Part shown: positions 12,484 through 24,211 of the stretch, one piece after another | Position numbering within the stretch: position 1 is the stretch's first letter | Layout: the number at the start of each line of letters is the position of its first letter | DNA from: Portulaca oleracea | Taxonomy: Eukaryota; Streptophyta; Magnoliopsida; Caryophyllales; Portulacaceae | DNA: 64,000 nt | Assembly (NCBI GenBank): GCA_029582165.1 | Contig: CM055873.1 | Span: 45,687,295 to 45,751,294, forward strand | Direction of reading: 5' to 3' | The notes under the pieces: generated by a model | What the model was told of the DNA's origin: nothing | The model's input: only the letters and a program-made list of their open reading frames with translations | The model's database searches: none | Position numbers and translations under genes: made by a program

Positions 12484-14573
12484 GTCTAATAGATTATGCC
12501 TCCTTGTTCGATGAAAATTCAAAATAAAGTGATGGATATGGTTGGCATGAAGAATATATGGGTTGTGTAATTTATATCAAGCCCATATATGGGTTATTGA
12601 TAGGCCCAATTTGACATGTAAAATGATTAAATGAACTAAACCATAGGCATTGTACATAAATGAACCAGCTTATTTTGGATCTCAAACTATTGTCCGTTTC
12701 TTAAAGTTTTTACTTAAATTATCAATCAAGATAAATTATATACATATATAGCGTCAAAAGAACTAAGTATTTTACAAGATGCGAGGTCTAATTAGAAGTT
12801 TTTAGGCCCACTTGAACAATATCTTCATGACTCGTGTGCATGTGGAGAAGACTTCTCATATCATGCAAGAATTAATATTCTCTCAAATCTCGAGTTAGCT
12901 AGACTATATTATAGTCCATCGTTGAGAGGTTTCATTTAAATGAGTTACTCAAATCATGTAAATGATGGAAGCACTGATTATTAAGGAAGAAAAAGGGAAA
13001 GATATATGTAAAATCTTGAGTTTAAGTTTATCAATAGAATAACTGTAATAGGAGAGCTCTACTCATTCATAGGTTAACAATATACTGCTTCTGCAAGAGA
13101 GTGCTAAACATGTCTAACATTATGTTTACTAGTGTAAACAATATTACAGGTCATAATAATGTACTAAATTTTCTTTTAAGATCACATAACAATGTTTTTT
13201 AGATTCACAATGCTTTTTTCTTAAAACATATATTTCAAAAAATTGAGATCACATAGTATGTAACTTATGGGTTTGGTGCATAATGCTTTTTTTCCTAAAA
13301 CACAAATTTCAAAAGTTCATGGCTAAAGTTTTGACTTAAAAAACATAAATAAAAGGGTGACCACTTTGCAAGTTGCAGGCATATATATATGTTCAAGCTA
13401 CTAAGAATCTAAAAGCTCCTTGAAATTAAAATAAAACTTATGATTAAACAAGAAATCCATATGCTTTGTCTAGTTGGTAATTACAGTATAATTAATATTT
13501 TAATGCATTGGATTAGCAATTGATGAAAAGTTGATGAAGCCACCAGACGATGGTTAAGATTTAATTATGTGGAATAATTACAGGGTTTATGGAAATAAGA
13601 TCACATGCAAATCCAATCATGGCCGACTGATTGCTTTTGGATTACATTAAAAATTCTGAGGGAGCGCCCTAAATTTATTTTTGCTACATATCTTATATAT
13701 GCCCGTGAAGCTCTGTCATTTTAAGTGTTCTATTAATGTCGAGTATTTGTCGAGTATTGTGGCTTATAAAGTGTTCAAAGTTTTTTTTTTAATCATAATT
13801 TTTGTTTTCTATTCAGAAATCAACAGATAATATTGAATGAAACAATTTTTTTTCCTCCAAGAATTAATGATCATAAAATAGAACCAATCTGACAATGAAT
13901 GGAAGAAAACATATATATTATACATAATTGAATATATATACAAATCAAGTAAGTGAGCCAAAAAAAAAAAAGTATATTAGAGAAACTCTACAGGCTACGA
14001 ATGCTTATAAATACTTCTATAAAAACACATCGATCTTAGTGAATTTGATTCGATTATTACTGAGTTAGAATCAATGAATATGTGAAACACACTGATGAAG
14101 ATAAATATTTAATGTTGACAAGTTTAAAGCCGGCCATCAATATATATTGGTAAAGTGATGTTGTTTAATCTAGGATTTCTCTATTCATAAAACTTGAACG
14201 TAAGATTTTATTAAATAGAAATATTAATTTTACTTTTCAAAGTGATCTAACATAATTTAAAAAGTATTTAATTTACTTTATGATTTGGAATGAGCTTTTT
14301 TTTAAAAAAATAAAATAAAATTAGTGTGGTCATTTCTTTGCTGTTTGTACAGAGGAAATTTAGATCATCTCAATCATTGCATAGATAGCTACTTTAATTA
14401 ATGACACTCAAGCTATGGTTGCACTTGTGGGATTATTATTATGGTCACAGGGAACTAATAGTACTTTTGGATATACACCTTTAAGTTGGTCAATCCTTAA
14501 ACTTTTGAAAACAAAATTTGAAGCTATAAATATATCTATATGACATACTAGAAGTAACAGCATACTCTATCGA

Positions 14574-14574
<1 letters not shown>
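12484..14574. other. AT-rich intergenic tract, nothing recognised
   Basis: Low-complexity A/T stretches only. I found no coding frame, foldback or recognisable repeat ends. Confidence 0.4.

Positions 14575-14653
<79 letters not shown>
14575..14653. repeat. (TA)n microsatellite, ~39 units
   Basis: An uninterrupted run of TA. Confidence 0.98.
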
Positions 14654-14657
<4 letters not shown>

Positions 14658-15543
14658 TTAGGGGTACGGGAACAAAGATATTTGATAGTGATAATTAAAA
14701 TTTTAATTAATTTATACATAGGTTAATGATGTCGCTTATTCTTTTTGTTTTCAATAAGGAAAAATGTCTTAGAATTTTATTAAGATTATTAAAGTGTGCT
14801 AGAGAATTTGTAAAGAAAAGGGGGAATAAGAAGATCGAAAATTAACTAATTAAATATCAAAGAACTATAAAAGAACGAATAAGATGTGAAATAATAAGTA
14901 AATTAGCGAATGTTGACTACAAAGTTTTCTTTTTCATCAATATAGGCATCATACTCAACTTAAACTGATTTCCATAACTTTTCATACGTAAAAATTATAA
15001 GATTAATAAATCTTGCTCATCATAAATAATTTGGAACTCACCCTTTACATGCAATCTGTAAAACTCTCTAATGATTACACATAAGCCTTCTAGCTTGTAA
15101 ATGTTCCAATATTAGGGCAAAAGGAAAGCATGCTTATGCAAAAGGGGGTTTTAAAAAAAAAGTGTATTTTACTAAAATTCAACTTTTTAGGGTACTTGAA
15201 AAAAGGAGTAGCAACAATTATTCTTAGGAAAAAAAGTGATGTTGAAAGTGCTCCAAGAGCCCAAAGTGAGGTAGATAGACAATTGAGAGATATTTGCTTC
15301 TTTATTGAAAAGAAATTGGTGCTTACTCATGAAACATTATTGGCTCCAACATCTCACTACTAGTCATCATTTGAATTTTGCTACTAATTTTTAGTGAGTA
15401 GTTCACCAGTATATAGTAGTTTTCTTCATCCCATTGTCCAAGGTAAGTTTGATCTTTTTTTTTCTTTGTTTTAAGAGTATCCTAGGTTTAATTTTCCTTC
15501 CTATGTTTCTAGCTTAAAAAACAAAAAGTAAGGTTTGAAGGAT
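14654..15543. other. AT-rich intergenic tract, nothing recognised
   Basis: A 77-codon frame at 15130-15363 has biased Lys/Leu composition and no relatives I recognise, so I do not call it a gene. Confidence 0.4.
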
Positions 15544-15546
15544 ATT

Positions 15547-15781
15547 GGCCCTGTTCTTTTCTGCGGTATTTTGCGGTGTGGTGTGGTGGGGTGTGGTGGA
15601 ATTGTGGTAGGTTATTGGTACGTGGGGTAGGTGATGAGAGAGAATGTAAAAAGTGAAGGAGAAAAGTGAAGAGAGAGAAGAGTGAAGAGTGAAGAGTGAA
15701 GAGAGAGAAAAGTAATGATTTGTGGCAAACTGCGATGAGTTGTGGTACCGCAGTTTGCCAATCGCAGAAAAGAACAGGGCC
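15547..15781. mobile_element. Harbinger-like MITE, 235 bp (family B, copy 1)
   Basis: Perfect inverted ends GGCCCTGTTCTTTTCTGCG and CGCAGAAAAGAACAGGGCC, with ATT on both sides (15544-15546 and 15782-15784). The interior has GTGTGGTGG and GAAGAGAGAG-rich blocks. A 3-bp duplication fits the PIF/Harbinger class. Related copies are at 29945-30179 and 43116-43322. Confidence 0.85.
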
Positions 15782-15784
15782 ATT

Positions 15785-16364
15785 GTATGTTTGACTATAC
15801 ACTGTAATTATTGATGAAATATGAATGAAACTGATTTTTGGACGATTTAACCATTTTTAGCAAGCTAAAAAGTTGTATTACTATAATATTCTTTTTTTTA
15901 AGTTTGAGTAATTATATAGGAGTAGTATTTTAAAGATCAATGCAAGACCAACCCTAAATTATGCAATGTAATTGGTGATAACAATGTCTAATTTGGATAT
16001 GCTTTAATTCATCTATCTTTTTAAATATTAAAATGTCAGTTATGTTTTAGGGAGGCCACTATAGTGATGAAATTGCGATCATTTCATTTAACATTAATTA
16101 TAATTAAATACATTCAAAATTATATCTATTAGATTTGAGGTAGGCAAAGAATCACAATTGTTAACAAAAAAGGTATAATAAAGGAGCCGGACCCAACCCT
16201 CTTCGAATGCAATGTAGTCCGCATAATGAGAAGAATTCGCTCGTGCTCCTATTCAAATCAAGGTATGGTGCTACGCGATAGTGATATACAATTGTTTTTT
16301 ATTTTTATTTTTGTCATGTTTTATTTCATCCTATTCTGATTACTTTTAATTTTTTGGAACTTAT
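15785..16364. other. AT-rich intergenic tract before the CACTA element
   Basis: Nothing recognised. Confidence 0.4.
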
Positions 16365-16389
16365 TCTCACTACAAGATGGTAGGCCAAA

Positions 16390-16625
16390 TAAGACCGTTT
16401 CAAGCGACCGTTTAATAAACGGTCGCAAGAAAGAGGCGGCCGACCGTTCATAAACGACCGTTAATGAACGGTCGCTAGGTAACGACCTACAAAGAAACGG
16501 TCGTTCACAGGAACGACCGTTCAATTGAACGGTGGTTCCTCTGAACGATCGTTTCTTTGTACGGTCGTTACCTAGCGACCGTTCAATTGAACGGTCGTTT
16601 ATGAACGGTCGTTCGCCTTTTTATA
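16390..16625. repeat. Left subterminal repeats of the CACTA element
   Basis: About a dozen copies of the 8-mer CGACCGTT or its complement AACGGTCG, often back to back as palindromes such as GAACGACCGTTCAATTGAAC. In CACTA elements such repeats bind the element-coded DNA-binding protein. Confidence 0.85.
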
Positions 16626-16639
16626 CCGTCTAACGGCTC

Positions 16640-17549
16640 CACTCTCATTCAATTGCGCAACTTCAATTCTCTCAAAACCCGTTCACTCTTCTCCCTCTTC
16701 TTGCTAGCCGGCGAATTGGACCGGAAACCGCCGCCTGCCGCCACATTCCGCCGGAACCGACGACGGTAAGTCCTCCTCTTCTCCCTCCTTATCAATTCTT
16801 CTAAGTTTTTGGTGGTTAATAACAACGTAAGCCCTCCCTCTTGCTAGCAAATCGGACCCGGAACCGCCACTTTTTTGGTCAGCCGTCGCCGTCGCTCACT
16901 GCCGCCACCGTCGCTCACTGCCGCCGTCGTGTTCTCCGGTAAAATATTTGAAATTTGTCAATTTTGTTAATTATATATTTATTTGTATAAATTATGAGCA
17001 TGCGTTAATTAGGTTAGTATTTGTGAATAATTTGAGTGAATAATTAGTATTTATTCGGTTAATTTTTGTGTTAGTTGTATTAGTTTAATGATATGTTGTG
17101 AAATTGTATGTTAATTAGGTTAGTTATATTACTGTTTAAGTATTGTATGTTAATTAGGTTAGGTATGTGGTGAAATTTGTCAATTAGTTTAATGGTATGT
17201 TTATGTGTATATTGTTGTGTTAATTGTGTTTTATTATTGAATTTTTGTATTAATTGTATGTTACTTGTATTAGTTAGTAATGTTTTGAAATATTTATTGT
17301 TTTAGTTATGAAAATTGTTAATTGTATGTTTATGTGTATAAATTATGAGCATGCGTAAATTAGTATGGATTAGGTTAATACATGTGTAAAGAATGTTTAA
17401 TTAGTTATGTTGTATATAATTGTTTTAGCACGCTTAAAATTCATTTGAATCTACGACATGGAAATCTACCACTATTAGAAAAGAGTGTTGAGTTGGGATG
17501 ATTTTGGTAGTTATTAGTAAATGAGTTAGTTATTATGTTTGATTAGGAA
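16640..17549 (+). other. Probable transposon promoter, GC-rich leader exon and first intron
   Basis: Positions 16650-16766 are pyrimidine- and then GC-rich and end in GACGACGGTAAGTCC, a good donor. A second GC-rich patch at 16850-16940 ends in CTCCGGTAAAA. The rest is T-rich like a plant intron. An acceptor TTTGCAG at 19202-19208 lies just before the transposase ATG. I infer a spliced 5' leader. Confidence 0.45.
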
Positions 17550-17940
17550 TGAATTTACGCGACGAACAACTTTGTTGGATAACTTAATTAAAGGCAAGCC
17601 TCTAAATGTCAATTAACCCTTGTTGTGATGAACAATTCGTCGGAGTTATACATACGAGAAATCCACCGTTTGCGGCAAAACAAATGTCGATCGTTGAGTT
17701 TTGTAGCATACCAATCACTAATAAAATGAACACCCAGGAACTCAATCTTGATTTCTTGGGTGTTCGTTTTAAAGGAGGTTGGGATGCTAAATGCACAACG
17801 ATCGACATTTGATACGTCACAAGCAGTAGATTTCTCGTACATATAACTCAGACAACTTGTTCATCACAACAAGGGTGAATTGACATTTTGAGACATGCCT
17901 TTAATTAAGTTAATCTGTGAAGTTGTTAGCGTAAATTTGT
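17550..17940. repeat. Foldback 1 in the CACTA element (~390 bp, almost no loop)
   Basis: The arms 17550-17745 and 17750-17940 are inverted copies at roughly 80-85% identity by eye, with long perfect runs. ACCCTTGTTGTGATGAACAA pairs with its complement near 17855-17875, AAATGTCGATCGTTG pairs near 17798-17812, and AACTTAATTAAAGGCA pairs at the base. The tip is CACCCAGGAACTCAATC against GATTTCTTGGGTG. Confidence 0.85.
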
Positions 17941-18173
17941 TTCGTATCCAACCTAATTGCTATCTTAATTATTCATAACCCCAAATGAAGACATGAGTTA
18001 TAAATAACTATGTCACATCCCTTTGCTAGCTTAAGTACTCAACAACCAGTTTAGTGTTAGTAAATAGGTTAGTTGTCATGGTAGTTTAGAGTAGAAAGTA
18101 GGGTAATTTATAGTTCTAGTTTGTTAGTTGTAGATGTCATAAAAAGTGGTCGAGTGTGGGTTCTGTTAGTGTC

Positions 18174-18390
18174 CATGAGAGTGTGGTTGTTCGATAATTT
18201 ATGGTGAAAAATACTTTCATGAGTCGTCGACTCTTCTTTTATTTAATCGATTCCCAAAAAAGCGCAATCTCGCGTAATTTCACGCCGAGATTGCGCTATT
18301 TTTGGGAATCGAACAATAAGAAGAGTCGATGCGACTCATGAAAGTTTTTTTTTCAGCCATAAATTATCAGCAACAATCACACTCTCATCG
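18174..18390. repeat. Foldback 2 in the CACTA element (~217 bp)
   Basis: The arms meet at about 18282. AGCGCAATCTCG pairs with CGAGATTGCGCT, and TTTCATGAGTCG, CGATTCCCAAAAA, ATAATTTATGG and GAGAGTGTG all find their complements in order on the other side. It is preceded by a repeat (18129-18185) that recurs before foldback 3. Confidence 0.85.
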
Positions 18391-18566
18391 GGTAATAACA
18401 TTATCCTCTTGATTATTGACATATATAGCTTAGTTGTAGATGTCATAGAAAAGTGTTGAGTTTGGATGCTTTTGGTAGTTATTAGAAAGTAGGGTAATTT
18501 ATAGTTCTAGTATGTTAGTTGTAGATGTCATTAAAAGTGGTCGAGTGTGGGTTCTGTTAGTGTCCA

Positions 18567-19033
18567 TGAGAGTGTGGTTGTTCCTGATAATTTATGGCTG
18601 AAAAATACTTTCATGCGTCGTACCGAGTCTCCAATTTATTTGTCTGGTTTCCTTAAAGTAGCGCAATCTCGGCAGTGATATTGCGCGAGGTCTATAGTGC
18701 TGTAGGAGTTAGAAGCGTCTCAGATTCGGTACAATGTTGTGTTTCCATTGTGCAAACAGGTGGGTAACAAGACAAGGCGGGAATGATAGAGAAGCTGATA
18801 GTAAAAGGTCTAATGGAAACACAATTTCTATTAGACAAATAAAAGGATTATAGACCTCGCGCATTGTATTGAATCTGAGATGCTTCTAACTCCCATAGCA
18901 TTATAGACCTCGCGCAATTTTACTGCTGAGATTGCGCTACTTTTTGGGAACCAGACAAATAAAAGGAGAGTCGGTAAGACTCATGAAAGTTTTTTTCAGC
19001 CATAAATTATCAGGAACAATGACACTCTCATCG
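18567..19033. repeat. Foldback 3 in the CACTA element (~470 bp), related to foldback 2
   Basis: The outer arms repeat foldback 2 (GAGAGTGT..., ATAATTTATGGCTGAAAAA, AGCGCAATCTC). An added inner segment, GCGCGAGGTCTATAGTGCT ... AGATTCGGTACAATG, is also inverted on the other arm, leaving a loop of about 85 nt near 18751-18835. The direct repeats at 18388-18520 and 19027-19130 show that units 2 and 3 arose by duplication. Confidence 0.85.
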
Positions 19034-19218
19034 GGTAATAACATTATCCTCTTGACTATTGACATATATAGCTTAGTTGTAGATGTTATAGAAAAGTGTT
19101 GAGTTTGGATGCTTTTGGTTGTTATAAGTAAGTGAGCTCACCTAGCAAATTAGTGTGTTGACATGCACAATTGACAACTTTGAAATCTAATTCGGTCAAC
19201 TTTGCAGATTTGAACAAA

Positions 19219-19608
19219 ATGGAAAATACTAGGAAATGGATGTATGAGAGAATCGATGAGGAGGGGTATCTTAGCAAAGAGTTTGTTAGAGGGGTGAAAG
19301 AAGAATTTTTGCCGGTTGCTAAACAAACCATTAGCTTCCAATCGGATAAAGTACTTAGGTGTCCATGTTCAAAGTGTAAAAACATGAAACACCAACGTGA
19401 GGACAATGTTAAGGTGCACTTGTACAAAAATGGGTTCGTACCACGTTATTTTGTGTGGACGAGTCACGGTGAGGTGTACGTGCCTCCCGTTGCCACGATC
19501 CTCAACCAAACGTCGAACCAAATTGAAGGGTCGTCGAGGACTGATGTGTTAGACCCAATGCAAGAAATGCTCACGGATGCCATCGAGATTTATCGCCCAA
19601 CGTGTTGA
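19219..19608 (+). pseudogene. TNP2-type transposase, N-terminal associated domain
   Basis: The frame opens with MENTRKWMYERIDEEGYLSK and carries the transposase-associated zinc motif C-P-C-x2-C (RCPCSKCKNMKHQ) and VHLYKNGFVPRYFVWTSHGE. This is the usual N-terminus of CACTA TNP2 proteins. A good splice acceptor lies just upstream. The frame stops after IEIYRPTC and about 200 bp of scrambled frame follow. Confidence 0.8.
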
Positions 19609-19806
19609 AACAATAGAGAATGAGTCGCGGATGGAGGCAAAAATTTCTTGAAATGTTAGAAGCGTCCAAACGACCTTTGTATGAGGTTGCGAATCACGGT
19701 TGTCGATGAGTGTCTCGGCTTGTTAACATAAAATGTGAGTATAATCTCCTAACAAAGCCGTGACGATCGCTAGCCCTCATGAAAGACATTTGCCCCTGTT
19801 AATGAA

Positions 19807-21475
19807 ATGACGGACACGTACCACTTGTCGAAGAAGTTACTTAAAGCTTTAGAACTTCCGCATGAGAGGATCGACGCGCGTGTCAAAGGGTGTATGTTGT
19901 TTTGGAAGGAGAACTCCATGCTTGATAGTTGCAACTTTTGCGGTGCTGATCGATATGTGCGGACAACGGACAAGGGTAAAAAGATCGCCCACAAGGAGCT
20001 CATATACTTTCCAATCGGTCCGCGGTTGCAAAGATTATACTTGACTAAGACATCAGCAGAGCAAATGAGGTGACACTCAACAAATGTTCGAGGGGACGGT
20101 GACATGGTTCATCCGTGTGATGGTGAAGCTTGGAAACATTTTGATGCCACTCACAAAGAGTTCGCATCGGAACCACGCAATGTGCGGTTGGGTATATGCA
20201 CGGATGGTTTCGCCCCTTTCGGTAGTTTCGGGCAAACTTATTCTACATGGCCTGTTATAGCTACCCCCTACAATTTGCCTCCGTGGCTTTGCATGAAGAA
20301 GCCTTACATGTTCCTCACGCTCTTGATTCCTGGTCCGAAAAGTCCAAAAGGAAACTTGGACGTATACATGCAGCCGTTAATAGACGAGTTGAAACAGTTG
20401 TGGGTGGAGGGTGTAGACACGTATGATGTGTCTTTGAAGGAAACGTTCAGAATGAAAGCGTCCGTGTTGTGGACAATAAGCGATTTTCCAGCGTACGGTA
20501 TGCTTTCTGGGTGGACCACCGCAGGTAAGCTAGCTTGTCCATATTGCATGGACAAAACAAAATCACGGTGGCTGAAACATGGAAGGAAACAGTCATGGTT
20601 TGATTGTCATCGACAATTTCTCCCAATGGACCATCCTTATCGTACTAACAAGAGTGCGTTTTCAAAAAATCGGGAAGAACATTCACCTCCACCCCCTCTC
20701 CTTAATGGGAGCCAAGTTTGGGAACAAGTGTCAAGATTGCCAACATCTACTCAACAACAAGGCAATGTTGACGGCTATCTTCAATGTCACAATTGGCATA
20801 AAAAGAGCATATTTTGGGAGCTACCGTATTGGAAAGACCTGCTAATTAGACACAACTTAGATGTCATGCATGTTGAGAAAAATGTGTTTGAGTAGGTGTT
20901 GAACACCATCATGGACATCAAAGGAAAGACAAAAAATGATGACAACTCTAAGAAGGACCTAGCCGCTCATTGTAAGCGTCGCCGGGTTGATAAAGATAGG
21001 ACAGGTGGAGCTGCATATGTCATGGGTAAAGAGGAGCGTAAGGCATTATGTCAATGGCTTAAAGACCTCAAACTTCCCGACGGATATACAAGCAACCTAG
21101 GTAGATGTGTAGATGTGTAGATGTTAACACATCAAGATTAAATGGTATGAAGAGTCATGATTGTCATGTTTTCATGGAGAGGTTGTTACCAATTGCCGTT
21201 AGGGAGTTGCTTCCTGAGAATGTTTGGAAAGCCCTGACGGAACTAAGCCAATTTTTTAGAGACTTGTGTGCCTCTAAGGTTAGTGTTGATGATATGGTCC
21301 GGTTGGAGATGAACATACCGGAAATCATATGCAAACTGGAGATGATTTTCCCTCCCGCATTCTTCAATGTGATGGAGCATCTTCCAATACACATTCCATA
21401 TGAAGCAGCTAAAGGTGGACCGGTGCAGTATAGGTGGATGTACCCTTCATTTTTACCTTCCAATACACCTTTCAT
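19807..21475 (+). pseudogene. TNP2-type transposase, catalytic and DUF4218 regions, broken
   Basis: Three in-frame blocks match the Transposase_21 family: NSMLDSCNFCGADRYV, then RLGICTDGFAPFGSFG with TYSTWPVIATPYNLPPWLCM and GWTTAGKLACPYCM, then HNLDVMHVEKNVFE. A DUF4218 block follows (KSHDCHVFMERLLPIAVREL to GGPVQYRWMYP). Breaks: TGA at 20071 where the family has Trp, TAG at 20893, and an 8-bp tandem duplication (GTAGATGT) at about 21100-21120 that shifts the frame. After 21450 the sequence runs into non-coding DNA, so the C-terminal part is deleted. It is not expected to make active enzyme. Confidence 0.85.
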
Positions 21476-21602
21476 TTTTATATATATATTATTATTTGCG
21501 ACCGTTCATTTTGTGACCGTTTGGCACTTATACTTCAAATATATTCTGGACAGATTGTATTACCAGAAACCCTCGACAAAATTTTTTTTTAAAAAAAAAT
21601 AA

Positions 21603-21925
21603 AATGGGCGACCGTTCAGCTGAACAGTCGCTAAATAACGACCGTTAACTAACGGTCACAATTGATAACGACCGTTTATAAACGGTCACAGAAGTGAACG
21701 ACCGTTCATTGAACGGTCGCTAATTAGCGACCGTTCAATGAACGGTCGTTCACATCTGTGACCGTTTATGAACGGTCGTTAGTTAGCGACCGTTCAAATG
21801 AACGGTCGCCCGGTTCCACAAACGACCATTCAGAGGCGACCGTCGCGAACGGTCGCAAATGAACGGTCGCCCGCCCCCAAAACGACCGTTCAAGCTAAAT
21901 TATGACCGTTCATAACGGTCTTATT
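21603..21925. repeat. Right subterminal repeats of the CACTA element
   Basis: Roughly twenty copies of the same 8-mer in both orientations, again arranged as palindromes (for example GAACGACCGTTCATTGAACG). The array mirrors the left end. Confidence 0.85.
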
Positions 21926-21948
21926 TTTGTTACTATGTTGTAGTGTCT

Positions 21949-24211
21949 ACTTTATGACTACTACTTATAATTGTTAAAAACGAATAACACCTTTAAAATT
22001 TAAGGTGATAAATGAGGTGGCATCGAATTATCGAGCTACTTGGCTTCTCTCCAACCATACTATAACTTAGCATTCAAGAAATTATTATTATTATTATTTT
22101 TCATGAAGAGTTATTCAACTCACCAAATGCAACCGTCCATAGTGGCTATAATTAAAACAAGGAAAATAAAGTTTCCTCTATTATTGTTGAAACAACTTCA
22201 AGCCTATTTGGAGTTAAACAATTAGACAACTATATATATATGACATCCTCCTACTTGTTCTTTGGTCATATGTTATCTAAGAGGATATATTTTATAATTT
22301 CATGCTCCACAAACATGTTTCAACTTATTTTGATTCCATTTCCATTGTCAAACTCTAGGGATATTCTCTTTTATCATTAAATAAATAATGATTGTAAATA
22401 CATGATCCAATTTTTAGATTGAAAGTTGTGCTCTAGTCCACCTTTTGTATACTTTAAAAGTTACTATTTGTCCACGATTTATCTTATAAATTATTGTGGA
22501 CCAAAATAAATCTTTTTTCTCCTTAATTTCTGGTGCTTTGTTGTATTAATGTTGATGTAATAGAATTACTTTCCTTTTGCTTTTTTCTCAATATTTGTCA
22601 TTTCTAATTTTAATGTAGTTCTAATGATAATTTTACCATCTTTATCCTAACAAACAATTACTTTTACCATTTGAATGAAATTATTTAGTTGAAGTACAAA
22701 CAGTAATATTTCTATCAATAATATAAGTTGTTGTTTCAACTGCCACTTCTTTTTAAATAAATAAATAAATTAGGTAGGGGTCCAATTAACCCACAAGGTT
22801 CTTATCTCATGGTAATTCTAATCCAGTGAGCCTTTGTTGGACTTAGGTACGGGGGATGGCAATGCCTGATCAACTGTCTATTTACATTAATCTCACATTC
22901 TTGATAAGAAATGAATGCTCTTCCTAGGAATCGAAGCCTAGAATGAGGAGATGGAAGTTGGTTGTTGTTTCAACTACCACTTCTTTTATATTTCTTCAAC
23001 TCTCCAAAAATGATCATTGTTCCTTCCTTCTCGGTTTATCCGTGACTATCTATTTTTTTTTTCTCATAATATTTTTTATTTTATAATTTCAAAGAAATAT
23101 TAATAATTACTAGTTTATCAAATTTACCCTTATTACTAATATAGTTTCTACCATTTTTATTTTTCATTTACCTTTTTTCTTTTATCCATCTTTTTCACAT
23201 TTTCAACTAAGCAAATTAATACCAATTGGTTTTATGAAAGATAATGTGAAAATGAGAGAGTATTATAAAAAGGGAAAATAATTTCAGGTATTATATGTTC
23301 CTTAATAGATAAATAATCAATTTACACCCAAATTCACCAGTCCAAATTTACCCATTATTTCTACTACTTTTACCAAAACTTAACGAAAACATCGATTCTA
23401 CTGAAATTTACCTAATCTTACCGTATCTTCAAAAAAGCACCGCTTAAATTTGCTCTATTTTTATTGTGGAATTGTAGATGGTTAGAAGACTAATCAAAGT
23501 CTATGTTTGTTAATTACTATGTGGCTTGGGCTTACCATTTTATTACTAGAGAAGGGATATGGCTTTTGTTGGTTAATTTCTATTAGTTGCAGATGATTTA
23601 GGACTTTGTTTCTAAACTTTTGGAGTTGGTTTACCTAAAGGCATTGAGAAGGGGATTTTATTTTCTTCTTTTCCTTATTGTGGGTTTTGTGACATTATTC
23701 ATTTTCTTTCATGAAAGGCAAACTCCTCATGTTTGGTATATATCTTCATTGTCATGGAAACCATTTCAAGGCATCCAAATTGGTCTATAAACTTCATCTT
23801 GAGACAGGAAAAAATTAAAAAGAGACATTTTTAACTGTCAATATATATATATCCTCCATTAATAAAACTTTCCACCCAAAAAAAAAAAACCATTGAAAAT
23901 TACGGGCTAAAATGCGATCAATTAACCTCATTACGAAGAAGCAACTGCTCTGTACAAAATCAAGAAGAGAAGAAACAAGAGGGATATAGAGAGAGAATTG
24001 GACTATCAAAAATACAAAAAAAAAGTTTTAAGAAAAAGAAAAACAGTTATTTGGAAAAAAAAAAGAAAAAAAAGAAAAAGAAAAACTCTCCTGTTATTCA
24101 ACAGAGAGCAGTAGAGCACCTCATCATCATCATCATCAATCAGTGGCTACGATCACTAATCAGCACTTCAATCCACCAAATCATCCTTCATAATTTAACC
24201 TAATCGATCAA
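21949..24211. other. Intergenic tract; one dispersed repeat, otherwise AT-rich
   Basis: A repeat at 22774-22935 is described separately. The last 400 bp before 24211 include poly-A-rich sequence and are probably the 3' untranslated region of the DUF1677 gene. Nothing else is recognised. Confidence 0.4.
22774..22935. repeat. Dispersed repeat, SINE-like, copy 1
   Basis: It shares with 51283-51460 the words GGGG(G)ATG(G/T)CAATGCCTGA and AATCGAA(G/C)CCT plus the overall order. On the minus strand TTCGATTCC resembles a tRNA B box. Ends and target duplication are not resolved. Confidence 0.35.

Larger units (their letters stand above)
16368..21945 (+). mobile_element. CACTA (En/Spm) transposon, 5.6 kb, with TCT target duplication
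   Basis: The left end CACTACAAGATGGTAGG and the right end (complement) CACTACAACATAGTAAC are inverted, and both run into AATAAGACCGTT. TCT flanks each side (16365-16367 and 21946-21948), the 3-bp duplication typical of CACTA. More than ten copies of AACGGTCG / CGACCGTT crowd each end. A degraded TNP2-type transposase occupies 19219-21475. The stretch 17550-19033 carries three long foldbacks. At 5.6 kb it is shorter than typical autonomous members, and the transposase C-terminus is missing, so it is likely non-autonomous. Confidence 0.93.

Noticed and set aside
15509..15802. 89- and 97-codon frames on the minus strand
   Set aside because: They coincide with the 235-bp MITE at 15547-15781 and read only its CT-rich interior.
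17602..17842. Three similar ~70-codon frames on both strands
   Set aside because: They are the same sequence read in both directions because the region is an inverted repeat; kept as a foldback, not as genes.
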